NCBI GenBank assembly: GCA_902363595.1
Contig: CABJAP010000006.1
Span: forward strand, 1 to 64,000
Origin: Clostridia bacterium
GTDB taxonomy: Bacteria; Bacillota; Clostridia; Peptostreptococcales; Anaerovoracaceae
Direction: 5' to 3'
Length of the DNA stretch: 64,000 bases
Every line of letters starts with the position of its first letter. Position 1 is the stretch's first letter. Both the position numbers and the translations under genes were made by a program. Of this stretch, positions 1-7,868 are shown in pieces. Under the pieces are notes generated by a model. The model saw only the letters and a list, made by a program, of their open reading frames with translations, did no database searches and had not been told where the DNA came from.

Positions 1-154
1 TTAGAGACTGTTTTCATCCTCCAAACCGCTTAAAAAGAATGTTATGGACGGTACTGGAAACCAATCCCACTTTCACGCCGTTTATCCCCTCTTTTTCAGT
101 GGCCTCCCTAAAACAAGCCCCAGCGATGATTTTACTTTTTGCCCTTTATTAATC

Positions 155-171
155 CGGGCCCGAAGGGCCCG
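155..171. terminator. GC-rich hairpin downstream of the NhaC-type gene
   Basis: A perfect 7-bp inverted repeat (CGGGCCC, loop GAA, GGGCCCG) lies 18 nt past the stop codon of the antiporter gene. Only a weak U-tract follows on either strand, so it is an imperfect intrinsic terminator. Bases 1-154 contain no open frame with a credible start, and I see no other feature there. Confidence 0.45.
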
Positions 172-188
172 ACCTTTTCAATTCTAAT

Positions 189-1502
189 TTATTCTGTTTT
201 CTGCGAATCCAGCTCCGCCTGCTGCTTGGATGTCAGCTTTTGCGGCCGGAAGAGCATGAAGAGAATGGCGCTGATGGCCATCAAAATGGGATAATACAGG
301 TTGGGGATAATGTCCAGCGGCGTCAGCCCCACCAGGGCGGCGGCTGTCAAAAGCTGGGCTCCATATGGGATCAAACCCTGACCAACGGAAGCGAAAATAT
401 CCAGAATGGAGGCGACCCTTTTGGGGGCCACTTCAAATTCATCGCCGATTTCTTTGGCAATGGGACCTGCCATAACGATGGCTACCGTGTTATTGGCCGT
501 ACAGATATCCACCAACAGCACCAGGATCGCAATGCCGAATTCGGCGCCCCGCTTTCCCTTGGTGCGTTTTTTAATGGTATCAATAATCAGATCAATACCG
601 CCGTTATTCTTAATCAAAGAAACGATGCAGGCCACGATGATGGAAATAACCGAAATCTCAAAGAGCCCCGCCATACCGTCGCCGATGGCCGTAAAGCTTT
701 CCAAGAGGGTGAACTTTCCGAAGGCAACGCCGACAATCATGGAAAGAACAATCCCCGAGATCAGCACCAAAAACACGTTGAAGCCGATCAGCGCTCCGAT
801 CAGCACCACCAGATAAGGGATAACCTGCACGAAATTATACTCATAAACATCCTTGGTAACGGAAGTCATTTCCATGGTGCGTACATAGAAGATAATCAGC
901 GTTACTACCGCCGCCGGCAGGACGATGAAAAAGTTCTGCTTGAATTTATCCTTCATTTCACAGCCCTGGGTTCTTACCGCGGCGATGGTAGTATCGGAAA
1001 TCATAGAAAGATTGTCGCCGAACATGGCGCCGCAGACAACCGCGCCGATGCACAGGGACAGCGGAAAGGCCGTCTGCTGGGAAACTCCCAGCGCAATGGG
1101 CGCCAGCGCCGTAATGGTACCCATGGAGGTTCCCATGGAAATGGAGATAAAGCAGCCAATCACAAAAAGACCAACGACCATCAACCCCGGCGGCAGAATG
1201 GACAGTCCAAAATTAACCGTGCTGTCCACGCCGCCTGCCGCCGTCACTACCCCTGAAAAAGCGCCGGCCACGATAAAGATCAATACCATCGTGATGATAT
1301 TCACATCTCCCGCCCCTTTGGAGATAATGTGAAGTTTTTCGTCAAATGTCAAATCCCTGTTCTGCAGCATGCCCACAAACAGCGCCGCCACAAATGCTAC
1401 CAGAGCGGGCATTCCGTAAAAGTCCCCGCTGATAATCCCTACCCCGGCAAATAGTACGATGAATACGATAAAAGGCAATAACGCCCAGCCGCGTTTTTTC
1501 AT
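189..1502 (-). CDS. NhaC-family Na+/H+ antiporter
   Basis: This 437-residue membrane protein resembles the NhaC family, which exchanges Na+ for H+ or a carboxylate-type substrate across the cytoplasmic membrane. About eleven hydrophobic segments span nearly the whole length. Family-like stretches include the glycine-rich GTSMGTITALAPIALG segment and the NNTVAIVMAGPIAKE segment in the second half. GAGGG lies 7-8 nt before the ATG. It stands alone on the minus strand, 80 nt downstream of lemA. NhaC paralogues in Firmicutes can carry malate/lactate or amino acids, so the substrate is not fixed by sequence. Confidence 0.85.
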   Translation of the reverse strand: MKKRGWALLPFIVFIVLFAGVGIISGDFYGMPALVAFVAALFVGMLQNRDLTFDEKLHIISKGAGDVNIITMVLIFIVAGAFSGVVTAAGGVDSTVNFGLSILPPGLMVVGLFVIGCFISISMGTSMGTITALAPIALGVSQQTAFPLSLCIGAVVCGAMFGDNLSMISDTTIAAVRTQGCEMKDKFKQNFFIVLPAAVVTLIIFYVRTMEMTSVTKDVYEYNFVQVIPYLVVLIGALIGFNVFLVLISGIVLSMIVGVAFGKFTLLESFTAIGDGMAGLFEISVISIIVACIVSLIKNNGGIDLIIDTIKKRTKGKRGAEFGIAILVLLVDICTANNTVAIVMAGPIAKEIGDEFEVAPKRVASILDIFASVGQGLIPYGAQLLTAAALVGLTPLDIIPNLYYPILMAISAILFMLFRPQKLTSKQQAELDSQKTE

Positions 1503-1582
1503 GTTGTTTCCCTCTCTTCCAATAAGTAATCAATTCATAAGTTCGAACCTGGTCTTGCTGCATCAGCTTTTCCAGGTTCCGA

Positions 1583-2119
1583 TCAAGTCCGTTTGCTGCC
1601 GATCTGTGTGTTGAGCATTGGCTTTCCCGTAAAATGAAACAGCCTGGCGACCAGATTGCTGGGAAAGCTGCCGACCCTTGTATTGAGCATCTTCACCAGC
1701 ACATTATAAAAGCGGGCGAAATTCTCGATATCATTCTCAGCAGAAAGCAGCTGCTTTTCTGCGTTAAGAAAGCCTCTCCCCGGCTCTCCCCGGCTCCGGA
1801 CCTGCTCCATCAGTTCTCCCAGCGCATCGGACAGTTCATTTTCACAGCCTACCTTCTCTTCCATGTCTTCGGCGTCCTTAGCCGCATTTTTCCGCTGAAG
1901 GGCGATTTTCGCCAGCTCAGGATCAAAGTCCTGACAGTTTTCTGCAGCTGCTGTCACTTTTTTAACCAGCCCATGGCGCTTCTTCAAATACACTTCCATG
2001 GTCGCAAAAGCCTCTTCAACACTGTACTTCAGCTTGAGAAATCCTTTGTAAGACAGGACGAGCCAAATCAAGATCACGGCTGCCAGCACAGCGGCCGCTA
2101 TGATAATATTCAGGTTCAT
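1583..2119 (-). CDS. LemA family protein
   Basis: A 178-residue protein with one N-terminal membrane segment (about residues 4-23) followed by a long, charged, largely helical body, the architecture of LemA proteins. The family has no settled biochemical role; members are anchored with the N terminus outside and the helical bundle in the cytoplasm. The ATG is preceded by AAGGAG. It begins 17 nt after the stop codon of the uracil-DNA glycosylase gene and is probably co-transcribed with it. No htpX or TPM-domain partner is nearby, although lemA often has one. Confidence 0.8.
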   Translation of the reverse strand: MNLNIIIAAAVLAAVILIWLVLSYKGFLKLKYSVEEAFATMEVYLKKRHGLVKKVTAAAENCQDFDPELAKIALQRKNAAKDAEDMEEKVGCENELSDALGELMEQVRSRGEPGRGFLNAEKQLLSAENDIENFARFYNVLVKMLNTRVGSFPSNLVARLFHFTGKPMLNTQIGSKRT

Positions 2120-2136
2120 GATTTCTTCTCCTTATC

Positions 2137-2808
2137 TTACTCGGAAATCTGCCAATTGATCGGCTCTTTTCCAAAGCGTTTTAAAAAAGCGTTTGTTTTT
2201 GAAAAATATCTTCCACCCCAGAATCCCTTATGGGCTCCCAGCGGGCTGGGATGGGCTCCGGTGAGAATGAGATGCCGGTTATTGGTAATCAGGCTCTGCT
2301 TTGCCCGGGCATTTCCGCCCCAGAGTATGAATACCATCGGATCTTCCCGATCATTGAGCAGCCGAATAATCCGGTCGGTGAAGATTTCCCAGCCCTTGCC
2401 ACGGTGGGAATTGGGCTGGCTCCGTCTTACCGTAAGCACCGTATTGAGCAGCAGAACCCCGTTCTTTGCCCAGCTTTCCAAGCAGCCGTGGGACGGAGGG
2501 TCGATCCCCAGATCATCCTTCAGCTCTTGAAAAATATTGACCAACGACGGCGGTGTTTGTACTCCTTTTTGCACAGAAAAACAAAGGCCGTGAGCCTGTC
2601 CCGGCTGATGATACGGATCCTGCCCTAAAATAACTGCTTTTACCTCCTTATAGGGCGTGAATTTCAACGCATTGAACAGATCGTACATATTCGGGTAGAT
2701 GACTTTGGTCTTGTATTCCTGGATCAGAAACTGTCTCAGCTTCTGATAATATTCTTTTTCAAACTCTCCCTCCAGGACCTGGTCCCAGTCGTTTCCTATG
2801 TTCACCAT
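2137..2808 (-). CDS. ung: Uracil-DNA glycosylase
   Basis: Family 1 uracil-DNA glycosylase, which removes uracil from DNA at the start of base-excision repair. The water-activating motif GQDPYHQPGQAHGLCFSV and the C-terminal HPSPLGAHKGFWG loop are both intact. I place the start at the ATG at 2808, giving 223 residues beginning MVNIGNDWDQ, which fits the usual family start. An upstream in-frame TTG at 2880 would add 24 residues but has no ribosome binding site and crosses a strong promoter. The ATG itself has no Shine-Dalgarno and lies 7 nt after a TATAAT box, so a leaderless transcript is likely. lemA follows. Confidence 0.93.
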   Translation of the reverse strand: MVNIGNDWDQVLEGEFEKEYYQKLRQFLIQEYKTKVIYPNMYDLFNALKFTPYKEVKAVILGQDPYHQPGQAHGLCFSVQKGVQTPPSLVNIFQELKDDLGIDPPSHGCLESWAKNGVLLLNTVLTVRRSQPNSHRGKGWEIFTDRIIRLLNDREDPMVFILWGGNARAKQSLITNNRHLILTGAHPSPLGAHKGFWGGRYFSKTNAFLKRFGKEPINWQISE

Positions 2809-2815
2809 AGATTCT

Positions 2816-2844
2816 ATTATAGCGGACTTGCAGGTTTCTGACAA
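2816..2844 (-). promoter_or_regulatory. Sigma-A promoter of ung, apparently leaderless
   Basis: Reading the minus strand, TTGTCA (2839-2844), a 17-nt spacer and a perfect TATAAT (2816-2821) precede the ung ATG by 7 nt. Transcription would start at or next to the start codon. The -35 box lies at the edge of a short repeat that recurs at 3996-4037. Confidence 0.7.
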
Positions 2845-2880
2845 TGGGGGAAATTTGCCAGCTTCAAATGCTTTTTTCAA
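2840..2880. repeat. Short dispersed repeat, copy 1
   Basis: About 38 bases here match 3996-4037 with a handful of substitutions. The shared core is GGGGGAAATTTGCCAG, followed by a CTCAAATG-like stretch and a T-run. Both copies lie in the same orientation, here before ung and in the second case before the PadR operon. Confidence 0.6.
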
Positions 2881-2883
2881 TAA

Positions 2884-3552
2884 TCACATAAGTTTTTCGA
2901 CAATATAAATAACGATACTGCCAACTTGCATCATAACCAAAAGTAGAGAGAGGTAAAGCAGCGGAGAAATATTCAAAAACACTTCATACCGTTTTGCCGG
3001 ATTCCCGTCTTTTATTTTCCTTTTTTTCTTTTGCCCGTAAATAAAGGTACTCACGAAGAGAACGAGGGGCAGGTAAAACAAGAAGATTGTTTTTGTACTG
3101 AGGAAGAACTCGCTGATGATATCTTCGGGGCCATATATGATAAATCCACAAAGAATAATCAGCACATAGGCAATGCAGAAAACGGTGCCCACCCTCCCGT
3201 TTCGGTAGGTATCGTCAAAATTATCCTTTTCAACCTGCGCATCAGTATGCAGGGGCACCGGACTTTCAATCTCACTTTTGTTCCTGAAGTAGTATACATA
3301 GGAGGTACTGTCGATATATTCCCAGCCGCTATCGCCGCACAATTGCAGGTATTCGTCTTTGGCCTGCCCGAGATCCCGAAAGAAATCAACGCAATAACAC
3401 TGCTCCTGCGGTTCTCCTTTTTTAAAGGAAGCCAGACACAAGCCCGCGGATTCAAACTGGTACCCTCTGGCTGCCATATAGGCAAGGTATTGTTCCACTT
3501 TCTTTTTCGTCTCAATTTCAGGCCTCGGCCAGAATTTGTAAAGATAATTCAT
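2884..3552 (-). CDS. DUF2812 family membrane protein
   Basis: A 222-residue protein with a soluble N-terminal domain of about 100 residues (MNYLYKFWPRPEIETKK start, typical of DUF2812) and three predicted membrane segments near residues 125-145, 150-170 and 195-218. DUF2812 proteins are regularly encoded next to PadR regulators; their function is unknown. Its ATG overlaps the TGA of the padR-like gene in an ATGA arrangement, so translation is coupled. The pair probably forms a self-contained stress-response unit in which the PadR protein represses both genes. Confidence 0.8.
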   Translation of the reverse strand: MNYLYKFWPRPEIETKKKVEQYLAYMAARGYQFESAGLCLASFKKGEPQEQCYCVDFFRDLGQAKDEYLQLCGDSGWEYIDSTSYVYYFRNKSEIESPVPLHTDAQVEKDNFDDTYRNGRVGTVFCIAYVLIILCGFIIYGPEDIISEFFLSTKTIFLFYLPLVLFVSTFIYGQKKKRKIKDGNPAKRYEVFLNISPLLYLSLLLVMMQVGSIVIYIVEKLM

Positions 3553-3869
3553 TTTGACGCTCCTTTCAATATTTCCTTTCCATCGGATACCTGATTGGAT
3601 AAACGTTTGTACTCCTCTTCCAGGATTGTTTTGCCCTTTGGTGTGAGGCGGTATAGTTTCCGGCGCTCTTCCACTTTCGTCTTTTCGACGATACCCTCTT
3701 CATCAAACCGTTTCAGAAGGTTGTAGACTGTCCCTGCGCCCAAATTCACTCGTCCCTTTGTCAATTCTGCTGTGCTTTTAATGATGTCATACCCGTGCCT
3801 CTCTTCTGTCAAAGCCAGCAAGATGTAATACATTGGCTCAGTAAGCGTATCCAATTGTTGCTTTGCCAT
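3549..3869 (-). CDS. PadR family transcriptional regulator
   Basis: A 106-residue winged-helix protein of the PadR type. It has the characteristic N-terminal LTEPMYYILLALTEERHGYDII helix region and the recognition segment VNLGAGTVYNLLKRFDEEGIVEK. I chose the ATG at 3869 because GGAGG sits 6 nt upstream; a longer frame from 3881 has no such site. It is the first gene of a two-gene operon with the DUF2812 gene. An AT-rich near-palindromic stretch between the promoter and the start (about 3885-3915) is the likely autorepressor operator. Confidence 0.9.
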   Translation of the reverse strand: MAKQQLDTLTEPMYYILLALTEERHGYDIIKSTAELTKGRVNLGAGTVYNLLKRFDEEGIVEKTKVEERRKLYRLTPKGKTILEEEYKRLSNQVSDGKEILKGASK

Positions 3870-3908
3870 ATCTGCCTCCATATATCTAACATAACTATAT
3901 TTAATATA

Positions 3909-3936
3909 AATATATCATAATCTTAGAATTTGTCAA
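3909..3936 (-). promoter_or_regulatory. Sigma-A promoter of the padR-like operon
   Basis: On the minus strand TTGACA (3931-3936), a 16-nt spacer and TATATT (3909-3914) precede the operon. The region between -10 and start codon is almost pure A/T with overlapping inverted repeats, as expected for a PadR operator. Confidence 0.7.
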
Positions 3937-3995
3937 TTTAAATATGCACCATTACAAAACATCCGCTGCAAGATGAGCCAAGACTTCACCAGAAG

Positions 3996-4037
3996 CAGTA
4001 CAACGGGGGAAATTTGCCAGTCTCAAATGTTTTTTTA
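3996..4037. repeat. Short dispersed repeat, copy 2
   Basis: Second copy of the repeat seen at 2840-2880, with the same GGGGGAAATTTGCCAG core and following T-run. Here it lies upstream of the padR-like promoter and about 130 nt before the zinc-ribbon gene. Confidence 0.6.
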
Positions 4038-4164
4038 ATCTTAGTTTAATGTTCAGGCTATATACTTATATATATGATGCCTGCGGGATTGGGATCACGC
4101 ATCCTGCTGTGATCGATCAGCAGCAATCCAAGGCAAAGCTTTTCATTCAAAAGGAGGAACCACC

Positions 4165-4533
4165 ATGAGCTTTTTTTCAGCATCAAGCGGTAGAAACCCG
4201 TACAGAAATCCCCATAACGGCGGACGTCATTATCAGAAAAAAGGTCTGTTGGGCAAGTTGGGAGGCCTGATGGGATCGTTCAGCAGCGGAAGGGGATATT
4301 ACCCGGAGGGGAACCAATATCAACAGCCAAATTACCAGCAGCCCTTGTCTTCCAGCGGCCAGCCACAGGAAAATTCCTTCTGTCCGTCCTGCGGCTCCCA
4401 AGTTCCTGCCGGATCGAAATTCTGTCTGGAATGCGGTGCTAAGATGAACAGCGGCTCCATCTGCACAGGCTGCGGACAAAAACTGCCGGACAACGCAAAA
4501 TTCTGCCCGTCCTGCGGCGCTCCCAGGAAATAG
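4165..4533 (+). CDS. Zinc-ribbon protein with low-complexity N terminus
   Basis: A 122-residue protein. The N-terminal 70 residues are rich in Gly, Ser, Asn, Gln and Tyr and look disordered. Two C-terminal zinc ribbons follow, with CPSCGS...CLECGA and CTGCGQ...CPSCGA cysteine pairs. GGAGG precedes the ATG by 7 nt. The protein kinase-like gene starts 6 nt after the stop, so the two are almost certainly co-transcribed, and the zinc-ribbon protein is a plausible substrate or tether for that kinase. No enzymatic motif is visible. Similar tandem zinc ribbons are common in bacterial membrane and regulatory proteins of unknown role. Confidence 0.75.
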   Translation: MSFFSASSGRNPYRNPHNGGRHYQKKGLLGKLGGLMGSFSSGRGYYPEGNQYQQPNYQQPLSSSGQPQENSFCPSCGSQVPAGSKFCLECGAKMNSGSICTGCGQKLPDNAKFCPSCGAPRK

Positions 4534-4539
4534 TCCCAA

Positions 4540-5274
4540 ATGCTCCTTTTTCCAAAAAGATATATAGGCCGCAGCTTTCAAGGCTACAAGCTGGAAAAAA
4601 GCCTCGGCCAAGGCAGGTACGGCAGCTGTTTTGCCGCCCGATCCGCAGGCGGCGAGCTTGTGGTGCTCAAACGTCTCCACAATCCGATGAAAAAAAAGAA
4701 CACAGGCAAAAATCATTTTGAACCTGTGATTCTTTCTATGCTCCGGCACCCTGCTGTGCCTGAGCTGTTGGGGATTGTCAACGAAGGCCGCAGCTATTTT
4801 TTTGTGCTGGAATATATGCCCGGCATATCGATCAAGCAGCTGCTCTTTTCCCGCCGCCATCCCTTTACGTATGAAGAGATCCATCAAATTATGGTGCAGC
4901 TCTTGGACCTGATCGCTTATCTTCACCATAAAGACATCGTCCATAGGGATATTCGCATTTCCAACGTCCTGTGGGATCCGGACCAGCAGCGGCTGTCTCT
5001 GGTGGATTTCGGACTGGCCAGATTTGCCCATCAGGAGCACGCTCTCTTCCAGTCCGACTTTTCCTATCTGGGAGACTTTTTTCTTTACTTATTATATGCC
5101 CTTTACCCTGTTTCCAAAGGCAGCGGCGGCAAACAGCCCTGGTACCGGCAGCTGCCCCTGTCCGCCGGCCAAATGGAATTTCTCAAACGCTTGCTGGGCC
5201 TGAGTCCGCCCTATTCTCAAATCTGCTCCATCCGGCAGGACTTTCTTAAATCTTTTACTCCTCCCCATCGCTGA
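4540..5274 (+). CDS. Minimal Ser/Thr protein kinase-like protein
   Basis: At 244 residues this is a short protein-kinase fold. It carries a glycine loop GQGRYG (23-28), a candidate ATP-anchoring Lys44 in VVLKRL, the catalytic loop HRDIRISN (135-142, Asp137 and Asn142 present) and DFG (156-158). The usual Lys after HRD is replaced by Arg, no APE motif follows, and the C-lobe is much shorter than in PknB-type kinases. There is no membrane segment or PASTA repeat. It may be an active atypical kinase or a kinase-like regulator. Its last 20 bases overlap the 3' end of the convergent symporter gene. Confidence 0.75.
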   Translation: MLLFPKRYIGRSFQGYKLEKSLGQGRYGSCFAARSAGGELVVLKRLHNPMKKKNTGKNHFEPVILSMLRHPAVPELLGIVNEGRSYFFVLEYMPGISIKQLLFSRRHPFTYEEIHQIMVQLLDLIAYLHHKDIVHRDIRISNVLWDPDQQRLSLVDFGLARFAHQEHALFQSDFSYLGDFFLYLLYALYPVSKGSGGKQPWYRQLPLSAGQMEFLKRLLGLSPPYSQICSIRQDFLKSFTPPHR

Positions 5275-6802
5275 GGGCAAATTTCGCCGGCACTTTCACC
5301 GGCTCTTCATACCAAGAGAAGCAGTTTTCCACCATCTGGCGGTCCAGCTTGGGCGTCAGCCAGCTCACCACCGGGACTATAATCAGCCCAGAAAGCATGG
5401 CGAAGGCGCCCGCATTGATTGGCGATTGCAGGATCATGGGGAAAGATTCTCTGAAAAGCAGATTGAGCATCATCAGCCCCGCGCCCCAGACATAGCTGCA
5501 CCAGCAGGCGATCTTGGTAGTCCCCTTCCAGTAAAGACCATAGAGCAGCGGCGCCAGGAAGGCGCCTGCCAGCGCGCCCCAGGACACGCCCATCAGCTGG
5601 GCGATGAAGGTTACCGCGCTCCTGTACTGAATGACTGCGATCACAACCGATATGGCGATAAAGACTACAATTAATACACGAATCACAAAGACCTGGGTCT
5701 TATCGCTCATGTTCTTGATGAAATTGTCCTTGAGAAAATCAATGGTTAAGGTTGAACTGGATGCCATAACCAGTGAGGACAGCGTTGACATGGATGCAGA
5801 CAGCACCAGCAGAACCACCAGCCCCACCAGGGCGTCCGGCAGGTTGGAAAGCATCGTGGGAATGATAGCGTCAAACCCGTCCGCTTCGATATTGATCTGG
5901 TCAGAGAACAATCTACCGAAGCCGCCCAGGAAATAGCATCCGCCGGCCACGACCAGGGCAAACAGCGTTGAAATGATCGTCCCTTTATGTATGGATTTTT
6001 CACTTTCAATGGCGTAAAATTTTTGTACCATCTGAGGCAGGCCCCAGGTTCCCAGGGATGTGAGGATGACCACGCCCAGCAGGTTGAGCGGATCAGGCCC
6101 GAAAAAGGAATTAAAGGCGCCCGGAGTCGCAGATACAGCCGGATCTTCCACGCTGGCCAAGCCGCTTAAAGCTTCCATAAAGCCGCCTTTGCTCATAATC
6201 ACCGCCGCAATGACGGCTATAATACCAAAGAGCATGATGATCCCCTGGATAAAGTCATTGATGGCGGTTGCCATATAGCCTCCTGCAATGACATAGATCC
6301 CGGTCAGCACGGCCATAATGATGATGCAGACCGTATAATCGATATGAAAGGCCATCCCGAAAAGCCGGGAAAGACCGTTGTACAGGGAAGCTGTATACGG
6401 AATCAAAAAGATAAATATGATAACGGATGCTCCCACTTTGAGCGCTTTGCTGTTAAATCTGGCGCCAAAGAATTCCGGCATGGTGGCAGAATCCAAGTGC
6501 TGGGTCATGATCCGTGTCCTGCGGCCTAAAATCACCCAAGCCAAAAGGGAACCGATTAAGGCATTGCCGATGCCGATCCAGGTGGAGGCGATGCCGTATT
6601 TCCATCCGAACTGTCCTGCGTAGCCGATAAATATAACAGCGGAAAAATAGGAGGTGCCGTAAGCGAACGCCGTCAGCCACGGCCCTACGGAGCGCCCTCC
6701 CAGAACAAATCCGTTCACGTCGGTGGCATGCTTTCTGCAATAAAGGCCGATTCCGATCATGATGGCAAAGAATACACACAATAGTAAGATTTTGATTAAC
6801 AT
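5255..6802 (-). CDS. Sodium:solute symporter (SSS family) under T-box control
   Basis: A 515-residue transporter of the sodium:solute symporter family, related to PutP-type proteins, with about 13 membrane segments and the early family motif ATDVNGFVLGGRSVGPWLTA. The ATG at 6802 follows an AAAGGA at a rather long spacing of about 12 nt; an in-frame TTG at 6814 is too close to it. Upstream lies a complete T-box leader whose specifier reads UAC, so I infer induction by uncharged tRNA-Tyr and uptake of tyrosine or a related amino acid. Homology alone would have suggested proline. The 3' end overlaps the kinase gene by 20 nt tail to tail. Confidence 0.85.
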   Translation of the reverse strand: MLIKILLLCVFFAIMIGIGLYCRKHATDVNGFVLGGRSVGPWLTAFAYGTSYFSAVIFIGYAGQFGWKYGIASTWIGIGNALIGSLLAWVILGRRTRIMTQHLDSATMPEFFGARFNSKALKVGASVIIFIFLIPYTASLYNGLSRLFGMAFHIDYTVCIIIMAVLTGIYVIAGGYMATAINDFIQGIIMLFGIIAVIAAVIMSKGGFMEALSGLASVEDPAVSATPGAFNSFFGPDPLNLLGVVILTSLGTWGLPQMVQKFYAIESEKSIHKGTIISTLFALVVAGGCYFLGGFGRLFSDQINIEADGFDAIIPTMLSNLPDALVGLVVLLVLSASMSTLSSLVMASSSTLTIDFLKDNFIKNMSDKTQVFVIRVLIVVFIAISVVIAVIQYRSAVTFIAQLMGVSWGALAGAFLAPLLYGLYWKGTTKIACWCSYVWGAGLMMLNLLFRESFPMILQSPINAGAFAMLSGLIIVPVVSWLTPKLDRQMVENCFSWYEEPVKVPAKFALSDGEE

Positions 6803-6854
6803 AGTTTTTTTCAATCCTTTCTGTTTTATTTTACAGAGCGTATTTCCAAAAACG

Positions 6855-6883
6855 AAAAAACCCTCTGAACTATGTTCAGAGGG
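6855..6883 (-). terminator. T-box attenuator terminator
   Basis: On the minus strand a perfect 10-bp stem (CCCTCTGAAC, three-base loop, GTTCAGAGGG) is followed by six U residues. It lies directly after the T-box sequence and before the symporter gene, the standard position of the regulated terminator. Confidence 0.92.
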
Positions 6884-7136
6884 CAGATTATATACCGCGT
6901 TACCACCTCTGTTCACTGCAGCCTCACAACCGCAGCCTCACTGAGTTCTTACTAAACTCGCTCACTATAACGGGTGAACCCGTTCCAACCTACTTACGAA
7001 ATTTCCTTGCATAAAATTCCTGTTCAGCGGACTGCTCGCAGAATGTATTCGATCCGACAGTTTCCTGCGCCTCTCACCTTCCGGCTGCTCTCTGTAGGGC
7101 TTTGGCGGATTTACTAGTTTCTGGTCTTCGCATTTA
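6861..7136 (-). promoter_or_regulatory. T-box leader, specifier probably UAC (tyrosine)
   Basis: The conserved T-box core AGGTGGTAACGCGG is at 6895-6908 on the minus strand, followed by the regulated terminator at 6855-6883. About 140 nt upstream, stem I shows AGTA and AGAGAGC motifs and a specifier loop reading GAATACA (UAC at 7045-7047), which matches tRNA-Tyr. The leader runs from just after the stop of the queuosine-transporter gene to the symporter. The T-box identity is secure; the specifier assignment rests on reading the GAA-NNN-A pattern by eye. Confidence 0.9.
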
Positions 7137-7868
7137 TCAATTATTATTGCATGAATTATTATTCATGTCAAGAAAATTTTTCTCTTTTTTCATCCTTCTG
7201 GCCAGATAGATAACCGGCGTATCGGCCAGACTTGTGACCAAAAAGATCACATAGCTGGACACGCATATACTGATCAGCGTCGATAGATCATACATGGAGA
7301 AAAACGCGCCGAAGGTATATAGCACCGTATTGAGAATTTGGGATATCATGGTGGAGCCATTGTTTCGCAGCCATAAAAACCGTTTACCGTCGCCGCACCG
7401 CTTGGTCGTGAAGGCCCACCATTTGTGATAAGCCCATACATCAAAGCGCTGGCATATGGCATAGACCAGAAAACTGACAATCATAAGTCTTGGCGTATTG
7501 GTAAAGATGGTTTCAAAGCTTTCCCTGGCCCAATCGCTTGCAGCCGGCGTATAAAGGAGCCAGGATTGGGAAATGAGAATAAAAGCCACGGAAGTGGCGA
7601 TGCCGATGTTGACCGCCTTCTGGGCAGCTTTTTTCCCTGCGGTTTCACTGAGAATGTCCGTGATTAAAAAGGTGGCCGCAAAAAGAATGTTGCCCAGGGT
7701 CTGCTCCATACCGAAGGCGTCCACCATCAGCAGGACTTCCATATTGGCTGTAATCGTGGCAATTACCGTGCAACAGTAGAGGCCGGTTCTGCCGAAAATC
7801 CGGTACATAACCAGAACGCCTCCGTAGATCAGGATCAGCGATCCCATCAATAATAGTTCGTTATTCAT
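7137..7868 (-). CDS. Queuosine precursor transporter (YhhQ/VUT family)
   Basis: A 243-residue membrane protein of the VUT/YhhQ family, which imports queuosine precursors (preQ0, preQ1 or queuine). About six hydrophobic segments are visible, with typical features in FLITDILSETAGKKAA and the FRFDVWAY-like stretch QRFDVWAYHKWW. The ATG at 7868 has GGAGGAG upstream and overlaps the last 8 nt of the radical SAM gene. The C-terminal end is Asn-rich. The pair sits behind a preQ1-I riboswitch, which strongly supports the substrate class. The promoter of the downstream T-box lies inside its last codons. Confidence 0.88.
   Translation of the reverse strand: MNNELLLMGSLILIYGGVLVMYRIFGRTGLYCCTVIATITANMEVLLMVDAFGMEQTLGNILFAATFLITDILSETAGKKAAQKAVNIGIATSVAFILISQSWLLYTPAASDWARESFETIFTNTPRLMIVSFLVYAICQRFDVWAYHKWWAFTTKRCGDGKRFLWLRNNGSTMISQILNTVLYTFGAFFSMYDLSTLISICVSSYVIFLVTSLADTPVIYLARRMKKEKNFLDMNNNSCNNN
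7143..7171 (-). promoter_or_regulatory. Promoter of the T-box/symporter unit
   Basis: TTGACA (7166-7171), a 17-nt spacer and AATAAT (7143-7148) on the minus strand lie within the 3' end of the yhhQ-like gene, placing the transcript start a few bases before the T-box stem I. Confidence 0.65.

Noticed and set aside
240..1256. 338-codon plus-strand frame opposite the NhaC-type gene
   Set aside because: Composition is His/Gln/Asn-rich as in antisense shadows, with no ribosome binding site; the minus-strand antiporter is clearly real.
6803..6916. N-terminal extension of the T-box-controlled symporter
   Set aside because: The extra 38 codons run through the T-box terminator and T-box core, so they are leader RNA.
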